Origin: Alphaproteobacteria bacterium MarineAlpha12_Bin1
Lineage (GTDB): Bacteria > Pseudomonadota > Alphaproteobacteria > UBA6615
Reading direction: 5' to 3'
Length of the DNA stretch: 64,000 nt
Assembly (NCBI GenBank): GCA_002937505.1
Contig: PTJY01000001.1
Span: 310,001-374,000, forward strand
Part shown: piece after piece, positions 57,742 through 64,000 of the stretch
Layout: each line of letters starts with the position of its first letter
Position numbering within the stretch: position 1 is the stretch's first letter
Position numbers and translations under genes: made by a program
Notes under the pieces: generated by a model
Database searches by the model: none
The model's input: only the letters and a program-made list of their open reading frames with translations
Told to the model about the DNA's origin: nothing

Positions 57742-59094
57742 TTAGTTTTTAATAGCATTTCTTTCCAAAATTTCCACTATATCATCTACAATTAACTCAA
57801 TCTTAGATTTTTCTTTGCCCTCAGCCATTATTCTAATAACAGGCTCAGTTCCAGACGGTCTAATTAATAGGCGGCCTTCTTTTCCCAGAATAAATTCTTT
57901 CTGATTTATTAACTTTTGCACTTCTTCGTCATCAAGCACCTTGGAACCGCTCACAACGACATTTTTCAACACCTGGGGATAGGGCTTAAAAACGTGACCT
58001 ATCTTACTTAATGGATCACCACTTTCGACAGCAATCGCCGCCACTTGCAAAGCAGCTATCAGCCCATCCCCCGTTGTAGAGTAGTCACTGAGAACTATAT
58101 GACCTGATTGTTCACCCCCAACATTGTAACCGTTTTTTCTCATATGATCTAAAACATACCTGTCGCCCACTTGAGTTCTAATTAGTTCTAAACCTATTTT
58201 TTTAAAATATTCATCAAGCCCCATATTGGACATTACGGTAGCAACAACACCACCTCCATTTAATGTGCCACTTTTGTGCCATTTTGTGGCGATTAATGCC
58301 ATTACTTGATCACCATCTAGAAGAGCACCGTTTTCATCAGAAACTATTAATCTATCCGCATCACCATCAAGGGCAAAACCAAGATGAGCCTTACACTCTC
58401 GCACCATATTTTGCATGCTAGTTGTTGCTGTTGCACCAGAATTTTCGTTTATGTTCAATCCGTTTGGCTCAATAGCAATAGGAATTACTTCTGCGCCAAG
58501 TTCGTGTAAGACCTGGGGCGCCACTCTGTAAGCTGCTCCGTGCGCGCAATCTATAACAACCTTTAAGCCATCAAGACTTAGTCCGCGTGGAAAAGTATGT
58601 TTTATAAACTCAATATACCTTCCAGAAGCGTCTTCAAGCCTGCGAGCCCGACCGATATTAGCTGGTCCTGCCAGCTGCTGACCGTGCTCACTTTTAAGCA
58701 GTTGTTCTATCTCTTCCTCAACAGAATCGGATAATTTATAACCGTCCGGACCAAATAATTTAATTCCATTGTCCTCAAATGGGTTATGAGAGGCTGATAT
58801 CATAACACCCACATCAGCTCTTAGAGATCTTGTTAACATGGCCACGGCTGGTGTGGGCATAGGCCCAACTAATACGACATCCATACCAACAGAAATAAAG
58901 CCCGACTGCATGGCTGGCTCGAGCATGTAATTGCTTAGTCTTGTATCTTTTCCAATTATTGCCAGCTGTCTATGCTCACCTTTAGAAAAATACTTACCCG
59001 CCGCCATTGCAACACCCAGGGCAGTTGCAGCTGTCATAGGCTCAACGTTAGATTTACCTCGAATTCCATCAGTGCCAAAAAGCCCACGTTTCAT
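57742..59094 (-). CDS. glmM: Phosphoglucosamine mutase
   Basis: 450 residues from the ATG at 59094; a GTG ten codons upstream gives a tail not usual for the family, and neither has a strong ribosome-binding site. It converts glucosamine-6-P to glucosamine-1-P for peptidoglycan and [11 protein letters not shown] starts the protein, the phosphoserine is S102 in ISASHNP, the metal loop is DGDADR, and the C-terminal [15 protein letters not shown] binds phosphate. Confidence 0.97.
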   Translation of the reverse strand: MKRGLFGTDGIRGKSNVEPMTAATALGVAMAAGKYFSKGEHRQLAIIGKDTRLSNYMLEPAMQSGFISVGMDVVLVGPMPTPAVAMLTRSLRADVGVMISASHNPFEDNGIKLFGPDGYKLSDSVEEEIEQLLKSEHGQQLAGPANIGRARRLEDASGRYIEFIKHTFPRGLSLDGLKVVIDCAHGAAYRVAPQVLHELGAEVIPIAIEPNGLNINENSGATATTSMQNMVRECKAHLGFALDGDADRLIVSDENGALLDGDQVMALIATKWHKSGTLNGGGVVATVMSNMGLDEYFKKIGLELIRTQVGDRYVLDHMRKNGYNVGGEQSGHIVLSDYSTTGDGLIAALQVAAIAVESGDPLSKIGHVFKPYPQVLKNVVVSGSKVLDDEEVQKLINQKEFILGKEGRLLIRPSGTEPVIRIMAEGKEKSKIELIVDDIVEILERNAIKN

Positions 59095-59179
59095 TTTTAC
59101 ATCTAATTTCACAACTAATTTCACTTTTTTTGTTATTGAAGGAAATCATAATTCCAATACTTAAGAAATTCGGATTACT

Positions 59180-60283
59180 TTATCTTTCCATGACTATTTT
59201 ATGCCACATATTAATAGCTTGAAGAGTTTCTGAAACATCATGCACTCTCACAATATTAACGCCTTGATTTAAAGCAGCTATCAAAGAAGCTATTGATCCT
59301 AGCAGTCTTCTATCAGGGCCATCGGTCTTGGACACTGAATCTATGAAACTTTTTCTGGAGATCCCTATGGCTAGCCCACAACCAAGACCCTGAAAGATTG
59401 ACAAAGAAGAAATCAATTCCAAATTATGTTCTACAGATTTTCCGAAACCAACGCCAGGGTCCACACAAATTCTCTTGCGCTCAATACCAGCCTCTAAACA
59501 ATGATTAATTCTGTCATAGAGCATGTCATAAACATCTAATACAACATTTTTATAAAAAGGCTCATTCTGCATAGTTTCTGGTAACCCTCGCATATGCATT
59601 AAAATAACATCTACGTCATTATTTGCCACTACGCTAAGTGATTCGGCATCGTGTCTCAGGGCGGATACATCATTAATGACTTTTGCACCGGCGCCTATTA
59701 CCTGTCTCATAACTTCGCTATGCCTTGTGTCAACAGAAACCACAATACCGTCTTCTGACAGCGCCTTAACAACGGGCATCACCCTTGATAGTTCTTCATC
59801 TAAAGACACCTCTTTAGCCCCAGGTCGAGTTGATTCACCTCCTATATCAATTATATCTGCCCCGGCTATATGTAAGGCTCTTGCATGAGATATAGCCGCC
59901 TCAGTTGTTTCATAGAGACCACCATCAAAGAAACTATCCGGAGTAACATTTAAAACACCAAGTATACGCGGCTTATAGTCAAGACCTGACAAAGAAAATC
60001 CGGCGAAGCTTTCTCGCGTTTCTATAAAATGTTCTAAACATTCAGTTACCTTTGCCTTATTGTTTATGCAAAAATTTCTAAAGTTATCTTTTAGACCTTC
60101 TACACTAGATATTTTACTCTCTATATTACCAACACTGTCACTGGCTATCATCTCGGCATGAGAAAAAGAAAATGGACCACCTGCTAACCTGTAGGCTTGT
60201 CCCGCAGAAATAAGCTGATCCGCAATACTTCCAAATAGTACTCCTACAGGTCGAATATAAGATTTTTTGTTAGTATGAGACAT
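59180..60283 (-). CDS. folP: Dihydropteroate synthase with alphaproteobacterial N-terminal extension
   Basis: 367 residues from the ATG at 60283 (a TTG four codons earlier is possible). The catalytic barrel begins at about residue 105 with ILGVLNVTPDSFFDGG, followed by DIGGESTRPGA and VSVDTRHSEV. It joins p-aminobenzoate to the pterin for folate. The extra 100 residues (IRPVGVLFG, and so on) are common in this class and of unclear function. Between ftsH and glmM, the classical alphaproteobacterial order. Confidence 0.95.
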   Translation of the reverse strand: MSHTNKKSYIRPVGVLFGSIADQLISAGQAYRLAGGPFSFSHAEMIASDSVGNIESKISSVEGLKDNFRNFCINNKAKVTECLEHFIETRESFAGFSLSGLDYKPRILGVLNVTPDSFFDGGLYETTEAAISHARALHIAGADIIDIGGESTRPGAKEVSLDEELSRVMPVVKALSEDGIVVSVDTRHSEVMRQVIGAGAKVINDVSALRHDAESLSVVANNDVDVILMHMRGLPETMQNEPFYKNVVLDVYDMLYDRINHCLEAGIERKRICVDPGVGFGKSVEHNLELISSLSIFQGLGCGLAIGISRKSFIDSVSKTDGPDRRLLGSIASLIAALNQGVNIVRVHDVSETLQAINMWHKIVMER

Positions 60284-60345
60284 AAAGTCCGACAATCAAT
60301 AAGCTAGCGCCCCCAGATAAAATAATTTTAGGTTAATATACGATT

Positions 60346-62280
60346 TTACCCCTGAGGCTGAGGTTCAGGTTCGAAACCATTATTGGGTTTGTCCTTCTTT
60401 CCTGGGCTTCCACTAGATGGCACAGAGGAACGAGAACGATCACCTAAGTTTTCGTCATCTGAATCAGCCCTATCAATCTTTCCACCCGCAAGTAAATGAC
60501 GCACTTCTTCACCTGATAGGGTTTCATATTCTAGTAATGCCTTCCCAATAACATGTAATTCATGAATATTTTCTGTTAAGACATTTCGAGCTTTAGATTC
60601 TCCAGCCTCCACAAGAGTTCGAATTTCTTCATCAATCACCTTAGCTGTAGCTTCTGAGACATTTTTCTGCTGTGAGACCGAATGCCCAAGAAATACCTCT
60701 TCTTGATTGTCCTCATACCGCAAGGGACCAAGCTTATCACTAAACCCGTACTCAGTAATCATGCTTCGGGCAAGATTAGTTGCCTCTTTAATATCATTCG
60801 ACGCGCCGGTTGTTACCTTTTCTCTGCCAAAAATTAGTTCCTCTGCAATACGACCGCCAAACATCATTGCTATCCTAGCTTCCAGCTCAAATTTTGAATA
60901 TGAATAACGATCCCTTTCAGGAAGAGACATTGTTACTCCAAGAGCCCTTCCACGAGGAATAATTGTAACTTTGTGTAACGGATCACACCCTTCGACATGT
61001 AAGCCAACCAGTGCATGACCGGCTTCATGGTAAGCAGTATTACGTTTTTCCTCCTCACTCATAACCATAGAACGTCTTTCAGCACCCATCATTACTTTAT
61101 CCTTGGCCTCTTCAAACTCAGCCATGGTAACCATGCGTCTTCCTTTTCGGGCGGATAATAATGCTGCTTCATTGACTAGATTAGCAAGATCAGCACCCGA
61201 AAAGCCTGGGGTTCCACGAGCTATCACTTTAGCTTCAACGTCTGGCGCAAGAGGAACCTTTCGCATATGAACTTTAAGAATTTTTTCACGGCCTATAATA
61301 TCAGGATTTGGAACTACTACTTGGCGATCAAACCTGCCTGGACGGAGCAACGCAGGATCAAGAACATCAGGTCTGTTTGTAGCAGCAACTAATATGACCC
61401 CCTCAGAACTTTCAAATCCATCCATTTCAACTAATAATTGATTAAGAGTTTGTTCTCTCTCGTCATTTCCTCCTCCAAGGCCTGCCCCACGATGCCGTCC
61501 TACTGCATCAAGCTCATCCACAAATATAATACAAGGTGCATTTTTTTTGCCCTGTTCAAACATGTCTCTAACGCGACTGGCTCCTACCCCAACAAACATT
61601 TCAACAAAATCAGAGCCCGATATGGTAAAAAAAGGAACATTGGCCTCTCCTGCAATGGCTCTAGCTAGGAGTGTTTTTCCCGTGCCAGGAGGGCCAACAA
61701 GTAAAACTCCTTTGGGAATTTTGCCTCCAAGTCTTTGAAACTTTTGTGGATCCCTTAGAAATTCAACTACTTCCTCTACTTCTTGCTTGGCCTCTTCAAC
61801 TCCAGCAACATCTTCAAAAGTCACACGTCCAGAATGTTCTGTTAATAACTTGGCTCGTGATTTTCCAAAGCCCATTGCGCCACGACCACCGCCGCCCTGC
61901 ATTTGGCGCATAAACAGTATCCATATACCAACGATTACAATAAACGGAAGCCAGGTGAGTAAGTGTCCTAGTATAGGATTAATAGATTTTTGAGGGGTCG
62001 CTGTTATTCTAACTCCCTGATCTGTTAACCGCTGAACAAGTTGAGGATCATCCGGAGCATAGGTTTTAAAAGGAACCTGGTTTTGAAGTCTTCCCTGTAT
62101 ATCATTACCCTGTATAGTAACTTCTGAAACTTGTCCTGATTCAACTTGGGCTAGAAAATCTGAGAACGCCAACTGCTGCTCATTCCCATTACGTCCAGAT
62201 CCTTGAAATAGGTTAAAAAGCCCCACCACGAGCAATGCAATAATTACCCAAAGTACGATATTTTTACCTATGTTTTTCAA
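60346..62280 (-). CDS. ftsH: ATP-dependent zinc metalloprotease FtsH
   Basis: 644 residues from a TTG with GGAGA seven bases upstream; the N-terminus [13 protein letters not shown] fits the family. Two membrane segments (about 7-24 and 107-123) flank a periplasmic domain. The AAA+ module has GPPGTGKT at 196-203 and the SRH region with RPGRFDRQ; the zinc site HEAGH lies near 418. It degrades misfolded membrane proteins and, in E. coli, RpoH itself, whose gene is in this window. The C-terminus ends in a Pro/Gln-rich tail. Confidence 0.98.
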   Translation of the reverse strand: MKNIGKNIVLWVIIALLVVGLFNLFQGSGRNGNEQQLAFSDFLAQVESGQVSEVTIQGNDIQGRLQNQVPFKTYAPDDPQLVQRLTDQGVRITATPQKSINPILGHLLTWLPFIVIVGIWILFMRQMQGGGGRGAMGFGKSRAKLLTEHSGRVTFEDVAGVEEAKQEVEEVVEFLRDPQKFQRLGGKIPKGVLLVGPPGTGKTLLARAIAGEANVPFFTISGSDFVEMFVGVGASRVRDMFEQGKKNAPCIIFVDELDAVGRHRGAGLGGGNDEREQTLNQLLVEMDGFESSEGVILVAATNRPDVLDPALLRPGRFDRQVVVPNPDIIGREKILKVHMRKVPLAPDVEAKVIARGTPGFSGADLANLVNEAALLSARKGRRMVTMAEFEEAKDKVMMGAERRSMVMSEEEKRNTAYHEAGHALVGLHVEGCDPLHKVTIIPRGRALGVTMSLPERDRYSYSKFELEARIAMMFGGRIAEELIFGREKVTTGASNDIKEATNLARSMITEYGFSDKLGPLRYEDNQEEVFLGHSVSQQKNVSEATAKVIDEEIRTLVEAGESKARNVLTENIHELHVIGKALLEYETLSGEEVRHLLAGGKIDRADSDDENLGDRSRSSVPSSGSPGKKDKPNNGFEPEPQPQG

Positions 62281-62380
62281 CTTTATTCTCCGTTAACTCT
62301 TTAAGCATTATGTTCATAAAGCGCTATTTTAGTAAAAGTAATAATTCATATAAAAGCTCACAGTAAATAACCTAGAGATC

Positions 62381-62409
62381 AAATAGGGATTTAATTCGCC
62401 TTTGGCAAT
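62381..62409 (-). promoter_or_regulatory. Candidate RpoH-dependent promoter of ftsH
   Basis: On the minus strand ATTG and CCTATTT are separated by 18 bases (62409-62406 and 62387-62381). The alphaproteobacterial RpoH consensus, as I recall it, is CTTG-N17/18-CYTATNT, so the -10 box matches fully and the -35 box at three of four. It lies in the 164-base gap between tilS and ftsH. Confidence 0.5.
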
Positions 62410-62444
62410 GCCCCGCACAACAAATCGAGTATATATTTTTTAAG

Positions 62445-63779
62445 TTAAACACTTCCGAATTTAGCAGATGCTACCGCAGAAGGAGGCGCCCATCTTATAC
62501 TAAAGTTAACCTTATCCAATTCTTTTATCTTCTTTTTATAACCTAGATGTGGCACTGCAACCACAGAGCCACCGTGCCAAACAGAAGGTAAAGAGAGACG
62601 GGCTTCAAATGGTATTGAAGTTTTTTTTATATTAGCATCATCACCAATTACTTGAGCCCAGCCCGCTTTATTTACGGCAGCAATTCTCAAGCCCAAAGTT
62701 AGATCTTGATTAGCGCTTATAATGAAACGATTGTCCCAAAGAGTTTCTCGTTTACCTCGTAAAATCACATCAGGCCCTAATCTTGCAAGCTCCCTAATTA
62801 TGTAGATATTTCTTTTCTGCCCCAAAATATGACATCCAGCTAAAGTACAATCTCTAAACTGAGTATTATTAATCAAGTTTTTAGCAAGACTTTTAATTTG
62901 TCTCAAGCGTGGAGGATAGTAACGTGCAGCAACAGTCATTATTGTTTTGGACAAAAGTTTCTCTAGTGTATTGGCATTAGCAGCATCGACTTGTTCTCGG
63001 TCTATTATAATAAAAGCTGCAGAATTAAAGCTTAAAGCCCGAGCTGCCATACGAGCTGTTTCAATCTCACTTTTGATTCTGATGCTTGCTGAGTTCTTAG
63101 CAATTACTAATGCTTCATCCAAGGTTGATTCCTTAACATCAGCACGTAATCGTCCCCTAGCTGTTTCAGCATTCATATTACTGGGATCATCAACCCATTC
63201 TTGATCAAGGGCATTAAGAGTAGCAACTAAACGAGGTTTAGAAACCTTTAAAAAGGGTCTTAATATTCGTATGTCTTTTTTTTCATAAATAGCCGCCATA
63301 GCAGCAAGCCCATCAGGACCACTCGAGCTTTCTTGTCGAATTAAAACAGTTTCCGCCTGGTCATTTTGATGGTGTCCGACCAGTAAATGTAAAATATTTT
63401 TATTACGACAAAATTCCTCTAAAAGCTTATACCTAGCCAAGCGCGCCGCTGCCTGTATTCCACTTCGTGGGTAAGGGCCATTCCACTCGATTATTTTATG
63501 AGTGATATTATAGCATTTCAACCAATCACTGACCTGTCGAGCCTCAACCTTTGATTCCTTTCTTAATTTGTGATCCAGTGTTACTGCATGGAGTTTCCCT
63601 TCTCTTTTTTTGATCCATCGATTTGAGAGAATAGCGAGACACAAACTATCACTCCCTCCAGAGACAGCCACAGCAATCTCAGGTCTTGACTCAAATGGGC
63701 CTAAGCTTTCCATATATTTCTCGAACTCTTCATCAGAAACGAGTGAAGAAATACTAGAAACTGGACAGTTCTCATTCAT
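62445..63779 (-). CDS. tilS: tRNA(Ile)-lysidine synthetase
   Basis: 444 residues. The PP-loop SGGSDS is at 40-45, after AVAV. The catalytic lysine/adenylation region includes HHQNDQAETVLIR, followed by a GLAAM region. It changes C34 of tRNA-Ile(CAU) to lysidine so that AUA is read. The middle and C-terminal domains are more divergent, as usual. It lies 37 bases after cpoB in the tol-pal-cpoB-tilS-ftsH order. Confidence 0.95.
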   Translation of the reverse strand: MNENCPVSSISSLVSDEEFEKYMESLGPFESRPEIAVAVSGGSDSLCLAILSNRWIKKREGKLHAVTLDHKLRKESKVEARQVSDWLKCYNITHKIIEWNGPYPRSGIQAAARLARYKLLEEFCRNKNILHLLVGHHQNDQAETVLIRQESSSGPDGLAAMAAIYEKKDIRILRPFLKVSKPRLVATLNALDQEWVDDPSNMNAETARGRLRADVKESTLDEALVIAKNSASIRIKSEIETARMAARALSFNSAAFIIIDREQVDAANANTLEKLLSKTIMTVAARYYPPRLRQIKSLAKNLINNTQFRDCTLAGCHILGQKRNIYIIRELARLGPDVILRGKRETLWDNRFIISANQDLTLGLRIAAVNKAGWAQVIGDDANIKKTSIPFEARLSLPSVWHGGSVVAVPHLGYKKKIKELDKVNFSIRWAPPSAVASAKFGSV

Positions 63780-63816
63780 CTTATTAGATATCGTGATATT
63801 TGTCGGTCTAGAAAAA

Positions 63817-64000
63817 TTAATTACATTTCAATTTCAGACGTTCTGTTTTTGTGCGCTGCTTAATGCTGGACGGTGAATTCGGATACTCTTTGATTAACTT
63901 ATCTAGGGTGATGCAGGCATCCTCAACTCGCTTAAGAGCCGATAAGGACATGCCCAATTTTAATAAGTTATCAGGAGCTTTTTTATTCTTTGGATAGCGC
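63817..64000 (-). CDS. cpoB: CpoB/YbgF (Tol-Pal system) C-terminal fragment, cut by the window edge
   Basis: The last 60 residues or so of a gene that enters from the right. It reads RYPKNKKAPDNLLKLGMSL, then a tetratricopeptide-like helix pair (EDACITLDKLIKEYPNSP) and a basic end. The YPK...KAPDALLKLG pattern is the final TPR repeat of CpoB, which couples peptidoglycan synthesis to outer-membrane constriction. The stop TAA is at 63819-63817. Too short to appear as a full gene here. Confidence 0.85.
   Translation of the reverse strand, partial: RYPKNKKAPDNLLKLGMSLSALKRVEDACITLDKLIKEYPNSPSSIKQRTKTERLKLKCN

Overview
The window reads as a continuous piece of a low-GC alphaproteobacterial chromosome, probably a free-living marine lineage (SAR116-like or another low-GC Rhodospirillales relative; the exact clade cannot be fixed from sequence alone). 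The assignment rests on several alphaproteobacterial hallmarks: a glycine/succinyl-CoA 5-aminolevulinate synthase (hemA), aerobic cobaltochelatase subunits cobS-cobT preceded by a J-domain gene, the order cpoB-tilS-ftsH-folP-glmM, the order xseB-ispA-dxs-tlyA-rlmD, a serC-serA operon with a structured leader, and an rpoH-type sigma factor next to rluD. No integrase, transposase, phage gene or CRISPR array is visible. Coding density is very high and no gene-free stretch exceeds about 240 bases.

Layout. 0.1-3.6 kb: J-domain protein, cobS, cobT. 3.7-5.3 kb (minus): tRNA-guanine transglycosylase of an unusual chlamydia-like type, and rpmB with its own terminator. 5.4-9.3 kb (minus): methylmalonyl-CoA mutase, an Lrp/AsnC regulator and the mutase chaperone meaB. 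9.4-16.3 kb: HAD phosphatase, M20 amidohydrolase, class III aminotransferase, hemA, a VOC protein, pdxH and a glycine-zipper lipoprotein. 16.4-25.6 kb: fabI-aroC, a ketopantoate-reductase-like gene, hisZ-purA, rpoH, rluD, a small membrane protein and threonine aldolase, then tRNA-Glu(CUC). 25.8-40.9 kb is an accessory-looking patch of single catabolic and transport genes on alternating strands: TauD-type dioxygenase, Na+/H+ antiporter, enolase-superfamily enzyme, thioesterase, SprT-like protein, an unknown gene, DUF1932-type dehydrogenase, sulfurtransferase, old yellow enzyme, a marR-emrA-emrB efflux operon, thiolase, flavoprotein monooxygenase and HpcH/HpaI aldolase; a decayed initiator-tRNA fragment lies inside it. 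41-45.5 kb (minus): an RND pump whose periplasmic adaptor carries two EF-hand loops. 45.7-51.9 kb: histone-deacetylase-like gene and the isoprenoid cluster xseB-ispA-dxs-tlyA-rlmD. 52-64 kb (minus): AhpD-like protein, serA, serC with leader RNA, two tandem MaoC paralogues, thiD, glmM, folP, ftsH, tilS and the tail of cpoB.

How the parts fit. CobS/CobT make cobalamin, which methylmalonyl-CoA mutase consumes with MeaB as its guardian; the mutase yields succinyl-CoA, the substrate of HemA. PLP is needed by HemA, SerC, the class III aminotransferase and threonine aldolase, and PdxH makes it. The ispA-dxs block feeds isoprenoid synthesis; serC-serA feeds serine and one-carbon metabolism.

No complete new defence or mobile system was found. 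The observations most worth following are the EF-hand-equipped RND adaptor, the chlamydia-type Tgt, the initiator-tRNA remnant, the two-hairpin serC leader whose second hairpin hides the ribosome-binding site, the exact 12-bp direct repeats before marR-emrAB, and an RpoH-like promoter before ftsH. Several genes use TTG or GTG starts (tgt, dxs, ftsH, the RND adaptor, the sprT-like gene, the tauD-like gene, the DUF1932 gene and rluD), so starts were judged by Shine-Dalgarno position and family length.
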